Origin: Rhodospirillales bacterium
GTDB lineage: Bacteria; Pseudomonadota; Alphaproteobacteria; Acetobacterales; Acetobacteraceae
NCBI GenBank assembly: GCA_015654825.1
Contig: JAATGE010000548.1
Coordinates: 1 to 6,467, forward strand
DNA length: 6,467 nt
Reading direction: 5' to 3'
Shown here: positions 1 to 5,948 of the stretch, piece after piece
Layout: every line of letters starts with the position of its first letter
Numbering within the stretch: the stretch's first letter is position 1
Position numbers and translations under genes: made by a program
The notes under the pieces: model-generated
Databases searched by the model: none
What the model was told of the DNA's origin: nothing
What the model saw: the letters and a program-made list of their open reading frames with translations, nothing else

Positions 1-503
1 AGGAAGATCTGGTCGGTGTGGCCGGCCAGGGCTGGAAGGTGGCGATGGCGTTGCTGGGGTTCGAGCGCGGAGTATCCACGCTGGTGCAGCAGATGCAATT
101 CGAAAACGAAATGGCGCTCGTGATGGAGGCGGCGCGCATGGGCGGCGTGGCGCGCGATCCGCTGATCCGGCAGAAGATCGCGGATGCGTGGACAGGATTG
201 CAAATCATGAAGTTCAATGCGCTGCGGCTTCTGTCGGACGAGAGCGCGGGGGAACTCGATGGAGCGGCGCTGACATCAAAGCTTTTCTGGTCGCGCTGGC
301 ATCGGGCGCTGGGCGACCTGGCGATGGAGGTGCTGGGGGCGGCGGGCGAGGTGGGCACCGCGGATTATCGTTTCCCGGAATTACCACATATCTATTTGCG
401 GTCGCGCGCCGACACGATTTATGCCGGGTCCAGCCAAATACAGCGCAATATCATTGCCGAACGTGGTTTGGGATTGCCCAGGGAGCCTCGCGGCGGCGCA
501 TGA
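1..503 (+). CDS. Acyl-CoA dehydrogenase, C-terminal part (5' end outside window)
   Basis: The frame is open from the left edge (first full codon at base 3) to a TGA at 501-503, giving 166 residues. These match the C-terminal all-helical domain of FAD-dependent acyl-CoA dehydrogenases, which form the alpha,beta double bond of acyl-CoA thioesters in the cytoplasm and pass electrons to ETF. Visible family marks are NQGWKVA-like GQGWKVAMALLGFERG at the start, a KLFWSRWHRALGDLAMEVLGA helix, and the C-terminal YAGSSQIQRNIIAERGLGLP. The last motif is typical of the bacterial FadE group seen in steroid and branched-substrate catabolism. The position that carries the catalytic Glu in MCAD-type enzymes (YEGTxxIQ) is Ala here. 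The base may lie elsewhere, or this may be the non-catalytic partner of a heteromer. An in-frame GTG at 18 is internal to the family homology and is not a start. The gene is convergent with the DUF6285 gene, 33 bases away. The family call is secure; the substrate is unknown. Confidence 0.93.
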   Translation, partial: EDLVGVAGQGWKVAMALLGFERGVSTLVQQMQFENEMALVMEAARMGGVARDPLIRQKIADAWTGLQIMKFNALRLLSDESAGELDGAALTSKLFWSRWHRALGDLAMEVLGAAGEVGTADYRFPELPHIYLRSRADTIYAGSSQIQRNIIAERGLGLPREPRGGA

Positions 504-536
504 AATAATGCCGGTTAGAGCGAGCAGCAAGGTGGT

Positions 537-866
537 TTAACGATTTGCGCGGTGAATTGCCGCCAGATGATCTGGCTTGACCAGAGCTACGCGCTCGATC
601 GTCCGGTTTAGAACCGCTTCGAATGTCCGGCGCCAGGTCTCGTCATGCGCACCCGCGCGGATGTCGGCGGCAAGGTCTGCCTCATTCAATGGTTGCAGCG
701 GGCCGCTCAGGAGTTCGCGCTCCACCATGCCGAGGATGTGCTTGCAAACCAGGGCGGTATAGCGGTCGCCGCTTTCCAGTTTGGGGCCAATGGAGGTGAG
801 GAAATCGGCGACGGTGCGCACGAGATCGGCGGTAGTGGGACGATAGTGCGTTGTGAGGTCAGTCAT
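537..866 (-). CDS. DUF6285-type small protein, likely partner of the APH kinase (LvaB-like)
   Basis: This 109-residue soluble protein has no signal peptide or membrane segment. It begins with a PTTADLVRTVADFL helix, continues with a YTALVCKHILGMVEREL helix, then an acidic LNEADLAADIRAGAHDE stretch, and ends with a RVALVKPDHLAAIHR segment. This layout matches DUF6285 proteins as I recall them: short all-helical proteins encoded next to APH-family phosphotransferases and acyl-CoA dehydrogenases. The ATG lies inside the end of the kinase gene: the two share ATGACTGA, an 8-base overlap that implies translational coupling and a joint job. In the Pseudomonas levulinate operon a protein of similar size, LvaB, is needed for activity of the kinase LvaA; a like role here is inference from size and context. 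No catalytic residues can be named. It is the last gene of its operon and ends with TAA. Confidence 0.85.
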   Translation of the reverse strand: MTDLTTHYRPTTADLVRTVADFLTSIGPKLESGDRYTALVCKHILGMVERELLSGPLQPLNEADLAADIRAGAHDETWRRTFEAVLNRTIERVALVKPDHLAAIHRANR

Positions 867-1857
867 AGTCGCCCGTCAGGGTCATCAATAAGTCGTATTC
901 CATCAGCGCCGTGTTGCGGCCGCAGGCGGCGTAGGCGGGGGAGCGTCGCCCATGTACGTGGCCGTGCGCCTGGAGGATGTTGAACATGGCCCATCGTATC
1001 AAGCCGAAAATCTCCCACCAGCGGATTTCGGGTTCGGTAATGGCGGCGCCGCCGGCGTCGCGGTAAGCGTCTTGCAATTGCGTTCGGGTGGCGATGCCGC
1101 CGGCATGGTAGGCCGTTCGGCCAAAACGCCAGGAGCGCGTGCAGAACCAACCGAGATCCTCGGCGGGTGAGCCAAGATGGCAGCATTCCCAGTCCAGCAG
1201 AGCGGTAACCTTGCCGTCATCGACAAGGAAATTGCCGGTGCGGAAGTCGCCGTGCACCACTGTCTTGGGGCGCTGCGGTGGCGGGTGACGTTCAAGCCAG
1301 CGCAGGCCAAGCTCGAGGGCGGGGTGGGGTTCGCCCAGATTATCGATGCGGTAGCGCATGGCGGCAATCGGGTCGCCGCTTTCCGGCAGGTCGGCAAGAA
1401 ATGCGAACAATGCGGGATCGATGGCGTGCAGTTTTGCCACCGTGATGGCCAACTGATGGAGGATGCTGGCGTGGTGTTCGGTGTCGGCGAGCAGGCGACG
1501 CGGCAGGGCGGTGCCGTTTGCAAATGTCGTCACGAAGCCGGGGCCTATTTCGTCGTTCGAGTCATAGGTAAACAACGGTTCCGGCACGCAAAGGCCATTT
1601 TTATGCGCGATCGACATGATCTGAAATTGCGCGGCCGGCGACAGAAACGGCTTTTCAGCGCCGGCAAACGTTTCTTCCCGCGACACCAGGCGTGTGCGTT
1701 GGGTGCCCTGCACCAGGTCGAACAGAAGTGTGCGGTTGGAGCCGCCGAGTGTCACCTGCTCGATGTTCTCCACATCGGCGGCATTGCCCCAACGCCGCCG
1801 GACCGCGGCCCGCAACGCAGCGGTCGGGTCAGAGCGGGTAGCCGGCAAAGCTGCCAT
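859..1857 (-). CDS. Phosphotransferase family protein (APH fold), putative hydroxyacyl-CoA kinase
   Basis: The product is 332 residues from the chosen ATG and belongs to the aminoglycoside phosphotransferase/choline kinase fold (APH, PF01636 type). An N-lobe LGGSNRTLLFDL segment (about residues 37-48) is the nucleotide-binding loop. VVHGDFRTGNFLVDD (about 200-214) is the Brenner catalytic loop, with Asp204 as catalytic base and Asn209 binding metal. ALLDWECCHLGSPAEDLGW (about 219-237) has the metal-binding Asp222. All key residues are present, so it should be an active kinase. Relatives include the APH domain of ACAD10/ACAD11 and LvaA, which phosphorylate 4-hydroxyacyl-CoA; antibiotic resistance is unlikely given the catabolic neighbours. 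An in-frame start at 1938 would overlap the upstream gene by 110 bases, so the ATG at 1857 was chosen (29-base overlap, no clear Shine-Dalgarno). It overlaps the downstream DUF6285 gene by 8 bases. The family is sure; the substrate is inferred. Confidence 0.92.
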   Translation of the reverse strand: MAALPATRSDPTAALRAAVRRRWGNAADVENIEQVTLGGSNRTLLFDLVQGTQRTRLVSREETFAGAEKPFLSPAAQFQIMSIAHKNGLCVPEPLFTYDSNDEIGPGFVTTFANGTALPRRLLADTEHHASILHQLAITVAKLHAIDPALFAFLADLPESGDPIAAMRYRIDNLGEPHPALELGLRWLERHPPPQRPKTVVHGDFRTGNFLVDDGKVTALLDWECCHLGSPAEDLGWFCTRSWRFGRTAYHAGGIATRTQLQDAYRDAGGAAITEPEIRWWEIFGLIRWAMFNILQAHGHVHGRRSPAYAACGRNTALMEYDLLMTLTGDYD

Positions 1858-2842
1858 CGGGGGAAATGCGCTCGATATATTCCGCCATACCGAAACCCGC
1901 GGTGCCGTCCCACGTCCAACGCACATGGCCTTCGGCAATACGGCTCATGAGCGCGACATCGTTCTCGCGGCGATGGTTGCGCAGCGGGGCAAGCGCCAGC
2001 ACCTCACCCAGGATCGTTGCACGAATACCATCTTCGGTAATGACGTTCACGCGGATGCGCGAGGGATCATGCTCGGCAGTCCAGTCCGTGACGAGATCGA
2101 AATCGGCGATCTCATGATAGGCCCCGTCGATCAGCAACACGCCGGAACGGCGGGCGCGGTTGGTGGTGTCGGCGATCTTGTGGATCATGAAGCCGCGCCC
2201 ATCGGGAAATGTACACAGCAGCAGGCGATACCACACGATATTGGTCCACCAGCGCGGGCCCCAGCTATGGTCGCGCCAGCCGTGGCCGGGTGCGAGAAGC
2301 CAGGTGATGCCGCCAACCGCGATGTGGCCGGTGACACTAACGTGCTGGTTGAAATGTCCCAGGGAAAAATCGCGGCCATACATCGTTGGCTGATCGGCGG
2401 TGGTTGGTTCGCCGCCGTGCTGGGGCGAGATTGTTTTCAAATTCCATACGACGCTGGCGGGTTCGCGGGGCGCGGTGGCGAACAGGCGCGCCGGATCCCG
2501 CAGGTCCTGCGGGTTGGCAACGATCAGGAGCTCGCCTTCGTAGGTCGCGGCGAGGTGGCGCATGGGTTGAATGACTTCGAATTTCAGGCCACCGGCGTTA
2601 AAATTGTCGTTATGTGTGATCGGGGGACGTGCGAACTGTACCGCGAGGCGGCCATCCGGCAAATACAGCACAACGGAAAGTTCCGCGTATCGCTCGTTGA
2701 CGCGGTTGCCCAGGCGCATCCATCCGCCGATGCCCGTCGTGTCGTCGAACGCGTTGACATACACGCTTTCGTTGAAATTGATCTCCGGCCCGGGGGCGTG
2801 GGCGAATTCGTCGTTTGGTGAAAGCTTGTAGACCGCCGCCAT
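1829..2842 (-). CDS. Lipocalin-like two-domain protein with RDHSWGPR motif (DUF7065/DUF7064 type)
   Basis: The product is 337 residues from the ATG at 2842, with no signal peptide or membrane helix. The sequence is rich in beta strands and aromatic residues, with many paired polar and hydrophobic positions typical of a double lipocalin barrel. The key motif is GWRDHSWGPRWW (about residues 188-199), shared with DUF7064 proteins and more loosely with CrtC carotenoid hydratase, AttH and tocopherol-cyclase-like families. The C-terminal stretch HVRWTWDGTAGFGMAEYIER (306-325) fits the usual closing strands. Relatives I recall lie in steroid, terpenoid or aromatic catabolic clusters, but no reaction is known to me; binding or modifying a hydrophobic substrate is inference. 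It heads the operon with the APH kinase and DUF6285 genes. A GTG at 2896 would also open the frame, but its extra residues come from a tandem repeat and a low-complexity stretch, so the ATG is preferred. The upstream Shine-Dalgarno is weak (GGCGGGGCGG). Confidence 0.82.
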   Translation of the reverse strand: MAAVYKLSPNDEFAHAPGPEINFNESVYVNAFDDTTGIGGWMRLGNRVNERYAELSVVLYLPDGRLAVQFARPPITHNDNFNAGGLKFEVIQPMRHLAATYEGELLIVANPQDLRDPARLFATAPREPASVVWNLKTISPQHGGEPTTADQPTMYGRDFSLGHFNQHVSVTGHIAVGGITWLLAPGHGWRDHSWGPRWWTNIVWYRLLLCTFPDGRGFMIHKIADTTNRARRSGVLLIDGAYHEIADFDLVTDWTAEHDPSRIRVNVITEDGIRATILGEVLALAPLRNHRRENDVALMSRIAEGHVRWTWDGTAGFGMAEYIERISPDGSFAGYPL

Positions 2843-2866
2843 GTCCGCCCCGCCGCCGCTTTGCCC

Positions 2867-2903
2867 GGTGCAAGCTTCACCTGGTGCAAGCTTCACCTGG
2901 TGC
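2867..2903. repeat. Tandem 16-bp repeat in divergent promoter region, possible operator
   Basis: The unit GGTGCAAGCTTCACCT occurs perfectly at 2867-2882 and 2883-2898, followed by a partial third copy, GGTGC (2899-2903). Each unit carries GGTG and CACC as inverted arms around CAAGCTT, and the junction reads CACC-T-GGTG, so the array is a series of overlapping dyads. It lies 25 bases upstream of the minus-strand DUF7064 start and about 30 bases upstream of the plus-strand promoter candidate. That placement fits a regulator site serving both divergent units. Binding by a TetR or similar regulator is inference, and no regulator gene is in the window. Slippage duplication without function is the alternative. 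Confidence 0.6.
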
Positions 2904-2933
2904 GCGGGATTCTGCCGCTCGGTCCGGCACCGT

Positions 2934-2961
2934 TTGACATAGGTTGCAGGATAGCGAAAAT
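2934..2961 (+). promoter_or_regulatory. Candidate sigma-70 promoter for the DUF1214 gene
   Basis: A perfect -35 hexamer TTGACA (2934-2939) is followed after 16 bases by GAAAAT (2956-2961), which matches four of six positions of TATAAT. Transcription would start near 2968, leaving a leader of about 60 bases before the ATG at 3029. The -35 element is strong, the -10 moderate and the spacing acceptable. It is the best promoter candidate in the divergent gap. Confidence 0.5.
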
Positions 2962-3005
2962 GTCGGGCGGTTCAAGTCGCACTTGGATATTTCGCGAAAA
3001 ATGTC
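2954..3005. promoter_or_regulatory. Cluster of short dyads and a direct repeat downstream of the promoter candidate
   Basis: Three small symmetric elements sit between the -10 candidate and the start codon. GCGAAAATGTC (2954-2964) recurs with one extra A at 2994-3005, 40 bases on. CAAGT-CGC-ACTTG (2973-2985) is an inverted repeat with a 3-base spacer. TTTCGCGAAA (2990-2999) is a perfect 10-bp palindrome. Their position suggests operator half-sites, but each is short enough to arise by chance. Confidence 0.3.
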
Positions 3006-3018
3006 CCGCGACGGCGAT

Positions 3019-3023
3019 GGAGG
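3019..3023 (+). promoter_or_regulatory. Shine-Dalgarno site fixing the DUF1214 gene start
   Basis: GGAGG lies 5 bases before the ATG at 3029. The alternative in-frame starts at 2861, 2960 and 3017 have no comparable site, so this element decides the start. Confidence 0.7.
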
Positions 3024-3028
3024 CGTGC

Positions 3029-4117
3029 ATGTCAGCCGGGGAGGATCTTGCGAGCGGCGCACTGTGGCGCGAATTTTGCCGCCGGCTGGAGCAGGCGGGG
3101 GATATTGTCCTGGGAGCTGCGCCGGCGGCGAACGAATTGGATCGCGCGGAGGGATTTCGCTATCTCACGCGCCTGCTCCGTGTGGCACTTGAAATGAACC
3201 TGGAATGGGCCGACCCTGATTTTCCGGGGTTTTACCAGGCGTCGCACCTAACGGCCAAAATCGGTGCTGATAATCCGGACAATTATTATCTCAATGCGAC
3301 TGTTTCCGGCGCGCGGCGCTATCGCATCACGGGACGATTGGGCACGGTGCCGATTTTGACATTTGGGTCCAAGGCGAACCGCTATGCGATCGATGGTACC
3401 ATGGCCTCGACCGGGGAACTGGCGCGGGAGGAGATGGTAGTTGGTGCCGATGGAAGGTTTGAAATCGATCTTGCCAAGGAGCGGCCTGCCGGCGCGACCA
3501 ATTGGCTGAAGATGGAGGACGATACCAGTTTGCTGGTTGTTAGGCAGACGTTCTCCGATCGGGCGACACAGACAGCGTGCGAAATGAGCATTGCGGCGCT
3601 TGGCGGTCCGGCGACGCCGACGCCGCTTTCGGCTTCGTTCCTGGCAGCTGCGCTGGCGCGCACGACCGGGTTTGTTGATGGCACCGCGCGCACGTTCCTG
3701 CGGTGGACGGAAATGTTTCGGACTGAGCAATTCAACCAACTTGCCACCATCGATCAGACTATGTTTTGGCGCGCCGGCGGTGATCCGATGATTTACTACC
3801 TGCACGGTTATTGGCAATTGGCGGCAGATCAGGCGCTTGTGATCGAGACGGTTGTTCCTGCTTGCAGGGCGTGGAATTTCCAGGTGAACAACTACTGGAT
3901 GGAATCGCTGGATTATCGGGCGCATCGTGTTCACGTGAACCATTCTTCGGCCCGACTGAACGAAGATCAGTCGGTAACCGTAGTTGTCGCGGCGAGCGAT
4001 CCGGGGTTTGGTAACTGGATCGATACGGCTGGGCACGAGCATGGAACCATGCTGTGGCGGTGGACGGGCGCCGAAACGCATCCCGTGCCGAGGACGAAAG
4101 TTATTAAGTTAGGGTAG
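3029..4117 (+). CDS. DUF1214-type protein of unknown function
   Basis: The product is 362 residues from the ATG at 3029, apparently cytoplasmic, with no signal peptide. The N-terminal part (about 1-60) is helical, with AEGFRYLTRLLRVALE as a recognisable segment. The middle holds NPDNYYLNATVSGARRYRITGRLG (about 82-105), read as the start of a beta sandwich. The C-terminal part (about 265-345) has AWNFQVNNYWMESLDY, the RLNEDQSVTVVVAASDPG strand pair and NWIDTAGHEHGTMLWRW, which fit the DUF1214 fold. DUF1214 proteins have no established reaction that I know of; members occur near steroid and fatty-acid catabolism genes. The gene is divergent from the DUF7064 operon, sharing 186 bases of control region, and convergent with the thiolase. 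The start was chosen for its GGAGG site; the longer in-frame reading back to 2861 runs through the promoter and repeat. Family call fairly sure, role unknown. Confidence 0.85.
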   Translation: MSAGEDLASGALWREFCRRLEQAGDIVLGAAPAANELDRAEGFRYLTRLLRVALEMNLEWADPDFPGFYQASHLTAKIGADNPDNYYLNATVSGARRYRITGRLGTVPILTFGSKANRYAIDGTMASTGELAREEMVVGADGRFEIDLAKERPAGATNWLKMEDDTSLLVVRQTFSDRATQTACEMSIAALGGPATPTPLSASFLAAALARTTGFVDGTARTFLRWTEMFRTEQFNQLATIDQTMFWRAGGDPMIYYLHGYWQLAADQALVIETVVPACRAWNFQVNNYWMESLDYRAHRVHVNHSSARLNEDQSVTVVVAASDPGFGNWIDTAGHEHGTMLWRWTGAETHPVPRTKVIKLG

Positions 4118-4122
4118 GAAGG

Positions 4123-4143
4123 CCAAGGGGCTCTGCCCCCTGG
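4123..4143 (+). terminator. Possible terminator hairpin after the DUF1214 gene
   Basis: CCAAGGGGC (4123-4131) pairs with GCCCCCTGG (4135-4143) around a TCT loop, giving a 9-bp stem with one mismatch just 5 bases after the stop codon. No T-tract follows, so it would be an atypical intrinsic terminator or an mRNA-stabilising hairpin. Confidence 0.4.
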
Positions 4144-4200
4144 ACCCAAGCCGGCGTGCCGCCGTTGTCGATTATATGTTTGGAGCCAACAAAATGGGGT

Positions 4201-4218
4201 CTGGGGACTAGTCCCCAG
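4201..4218. repeat. Perfect 18-bp palindrome
   Basis: CTGGGGACTAGTCCCCAG is its own reverse complement with no spacer. It sits inside the inverted-repeat element, next to its right arm. A perfect spacer-less dyad suits protein binding or cruciform formation better than an RNA hairpin. The core ACTAGT is an SpeI site. Confidence 0.7.
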
Positions 4219-4224
4219 CGGGGT

Positions 4225-4243
4225 CCAGGGGCAGAGCCCCTGG
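4225..4243 (-). terminator. Possible terminator hairpin after the thiolase gene
   Basis: CCAGGGGC (4225-4232) pairs perfectly with GCCCCTGG (4236-4243) around a 3-base loop. On the minus strand it begins 8 bases after the thiolase TAG. There is no U-tract after it, so termination is plausible but unproven. Confidence 0.4.
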
Positions 4244-4251
4244 CCTATTTC

Positions 4252-5448
4252 CTACGGAATCTCAAACAGCCCGGCCGCACCCATGCCCCCGGCGACGCAC
4301 ATCGATACGACAACACGCTTCGCGCCACGCCGCTTGCCCTCGATCAGGGCATGCCCTACCAGGCGGGATCCCGTCATGCCGAACGGATGGCCGATGGCGA
4401 CGGCACCGCCATTGACATTCAGTTTTGCCGGATCGATGCGGAGCTTGTCGCGGCAATAAAGTGCCTGGCTTGCAAACGCTTCGTTGATTTCCCACAAATC
4501 GATGTCATCGATTGTGAGGCCGGCACGAGCCAGCAGTTTTGGAATGGCGAAGACCGGGCCGATGCCCATTTCGTCAGGCTCGCAGCCGGCGACCTGGAAG
4601 CCGCGGTAGATGCCGAGGATCGGCAGGTTTTCGCGCTCGGCGGTGGCGCGGTCCATCAGTACCTGGGCGCTGGCGCCGTCGGAGAGTTGGCTGGCGTTGC
4701 CGGCGGTGATGTACTTGCCTTCATGCACCCACTGGCCGTCCTTCCATACTGGTTTCAGTCGTGCCAGGCCCTCGGCGGTGGTGTCGGCGCGCACGCCTTC
4801 GTCGCGGTCCAGTGTGACCTTTTCGTGGCCGGCAGCGTTGCCGTCGCGGTCCAGCAGGGCTTTTTGCACGGTAATCGGGACAATCTCGGCCGCAAAATAT
4901 CCCGCTGCCTGGCCGGCAGCGGCGCGTTGCTGGCTTAGCGCGGCGAACTCGTCCTGCGCTTCGCGGCTGATTCCGTAACGCTCGGCGACGATTTCGGCCG
5001 TTTCGATCATGGCGATGTAGGCCGCCGGCACGTGCTCGATCACCGACTTGTTCTGGTAGCGCGGCGCTGCCTTTGTGATGGTCAAAGAAATACTTTCGGA
5101 GCCGCCGGCCACGGCGACATCGATTTCGTTGACCATGATGGCGCGGGCGGCGAGCGCGATCGTGTTGAGGCCTGAACTACACTTACGATCTAGCGAAAAA
5201 CCCGGGACGGTGATCGGCAGGCGCGAGGCCTGCACTGTCAGGCGGCCGAGGTTAAAACCCTGGGTGTGCCATTGGTTGCCGACGCCCCAGAAAAGATCGT
5301 CGACCCGGGCCGGATCGATGCCGGCGCGGTCGAGCGCCGCATTCACGACGTGGGACGTTAGCACCGGCGCTTCGGTGTCATTGAAGGCGCCGCGGTAGGC
5401 TTTGCCCACGCCGGTGCGGGCGGTCGATACGATTACGGCTTCACGCAT
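4252..5448 (-). CDS. Acetyl-CoA C-acyltransferase (thiolase family)
   Basis: This complete 398-residue thiolase has the usual length for the family. It cleaves 3-ketoacyl-CoA with CoA to release acetyl-CoA (or propionyl-CoA) in the last step of beta-oxidation, or runs in reverse. The nucleophile is Cys90 in [10 protein letters not shown]. The NEAFA motif is at about 322-326, His354 in the [10 protein letters not shown] loop, and the second active-site Cys384 in [11 protein letters not shown]. All catalytic residues are present. GGSES (about 115-119) replaces the more common GGMES, and HPFGMTG replaces HPIGASG, suggesting a subgroup for substrates other than straight-chain acetoacetyl-CoA; this is inference. 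AGGGAG lies 6 bases before the ATG, so the start is well supported. It is the last gene of an SDR-MaoC-thiolase operon, 37 bases after the MaoC stop, and is followed by the palindromic element. Confidence 0.95.
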   Translation of the reverse strand: MREAVIVSTARTGVGKAYRGAFNDTEAPVLTSHVVNAALDRAGIDPARVDDLFWGVGNQWHTQGFNLGRLTVQASRLPITVPGFSLDRKCSSGLNTIALAARAIMVNEIDVAVAGGSESISLTITKAAPRYQNKSVIEHVPAAYIAMIETAEIVAERYGISREAQDEFAALSQQRAAAGQAAGYFAAEIVPITVQKALLDRDGNAAGHEKVTLDRDEGVRADTTAEGLARLKPVWKDGQWVHEGKYITAGNASQLSDGASAQVLMDRATAERENLPILGIYRGFQVAGCEPDEMGIGPVFAIPKLLARAGLTIDDIDLWEINEAFASQALYCRDKLRIDPAKLNVNGGAVAIGHPFGMTGSRLVGHALIEGKRRGAKRVVVSMCVAGGMGAAGLFEIP

Positions 5449-5454
5449 GGCTGG

Positions 5455-5460
5455 CTCCCT
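5455..5460 (-). promoter_or_regulatory. Shine-Dalgarno site of the thiolase gene
   Basis: On the minus strand AGGGAG stands 6 bases before the ATG at 5448. It is the clearest ribosome binding site in this operon and confirms the thiolase start. Confidence 0.7.
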
Positions 5461-5486
5461 GGCGCCTTCTGGATAGGCGCGTGTGT

Positions 5487-5945
5487 CTAATCGAGGTAAT
5501 AGCGGCTGATTTTGTCGATCACGCAGGCGGGCTTGTCCTCGCCCTCGATTTCAATCGCAAGGCGCACCACCGATTGGATCGCCCCCTTGATTTCCTCGGC
5601 TTTCATGATCTCGCCAGTGGCGAAAAGGCGCGACCCGACTCGGACGGGGCTTACGAAACGCAGCCGGTCGGAGCCGACGTTGATGCCGTATTTCATGCCG
5701 CGCACTTCAACCAGTTGCGACAGGAAATAGGCAGCCAGGCTCAGGGTAAGGTAGCCGTGGGCGATCGTGGTACCATAAGGCCCCGTCGCCGCGCGCTCCG
5801 GATCGATGTGAATCCATTGGTGATCGAACGTGGCACGGGCAAATAGATCGATGCGCTCCTGATCGATGAGCACGGAGGGCGTTGGGCCAAGCTTCTGGCC
5901 CTCCTGTCCCAGCAGATCGCGCGGTGAGGCATAAATATGCGCCAT
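5487..5945 (-). CDS. MaoC family dehydratase (R-type enoyl-CoA hydratase-like)
   Basis: The product is a 152-residue single hot-dog-fold protein of the MaoC/NodN type. Such proteins hydrate trans-2-enoyl-CoA to 3-hydroxyacyl-CoA and act as dimers in the cytoplasm. The active-site loop is [15 protein letters not shown] (about residues 38-52), with Asp41 and His46 matching the catalytic Asp/His pair of the hydratase-2 motif. It is followed by [16 protein letters not shown] (55-70), the usual glycine turn and long helix. The strand [22 protein letters not shown] (from about 92) is also characteristic. The start follows the upstream SDR stop by 3 bases (TAATGAATG), with AAAGGG about 9 bases before it, so the two genes are tightly coupled. 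In this operon it likely supplies the hydration step between the acyl-CoA dehydrogenase and the SDR. Stereochemistry and substrate are not visible from sequence. Confidence 0.92.
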   Translation of the reverse strand: MAHIYASPRDLLGQEGQKLGPTPSVLIDQERIDLFARATFDHQWIHIDPERAATGPYGTTIAHGYLTLSLAAYFLSQLVEVRGMKYGINVGSDRLRFVSPVRVGSRLFATGEIMKAEEIKGAIQSVVRLAIEIEGEDKPACVIDKISRYYLD

Positions 5946-5948
5946 TCA

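Larger units (their letters stand above)
4121..4245. repeat. 125-bp intergenic element bounded by inverted repeats, with nested palindromes
   Basis: The left arm at 4121-4147 begins GGCCAAGGGGCTCTGCC. Its inverted copy at 4221-4245 has the same sequence less two bases. Each arm is itself a hairpin, and a third perfect palindrome lies between them at 4201-4218. The element fills the gap between the convergent DUF1214 and thiolase genes, starting 3 bases after one stop codon and ending 6 bases before the other. Its AGGGGCAGAGCCCCT core resembles dispersed intergenic repeats I recall from Acetobacteraceae genomes. It could be a REP/MITE-like element, a bidirectional terminator, or both. Confidence 0.75.

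Noticed and set aside
504..536. Terminator between the convergent acyl-CoA dehydrogenase and DUF6285 genes
   Set aside because: The 33 bases hold no convincing hairpin or T-tract.
859..1857. Aminoglycoside resistance kinase
   Set aside because: The fold is shared, but coupling to DUF6285 and beta-oxidation genes points to a catabolic kinase, and nothing suggests a resistance cassette.
1177..1950. Plus-strand open frame of 257 codons opposite the phosphotransferase
   Set aside because: It is antisense to the conserved kinase motifs and shows no recognisable protein features.
1694..2821. Long plus-strand open frame of 375 codons opposite the DUF7064 and kinase genes
   Set aside because: It is antisense to two genes with clear family motifs, shows no recognisable domain, and its openness is expected from GC-rich codon bias in the opposite strand.
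2843..2896. GTG-initiated extension of the DUF7064 gene
   Set aside because: The extra 18 residues derive from the 16-bp repeat and a glycine-rich stretch, and the ATG at 2842 fits the family start better.
2867..2903. CRISPR-like array
   Set aside because: There are only two full copies directly abutting, with no spacers and no cas genes.
2861..3028. N-terminal extension of the DUF1214 gene to 2861
   Set aside because: It would run through the tandem repeat and the promoter candidate, has no Shine-Dalgarno site, and its residues show no family similarity.
3248..4081. Minus-strand open frame of 277 codons opposite the DUF1214 gene
   Set aside because: It is rich in Arg and Pro without any domain, as expected for a shadow frame. 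The plus-strand gene has a good ribosome binding site and family motifs.
4156..4938. Plus-strand open frame of 260 codons opposite the thiolase
   Set aside because: The thiolase on the other strand has all catalytic motifs. This frame starts inside the palindromic element and has no family resemblance.
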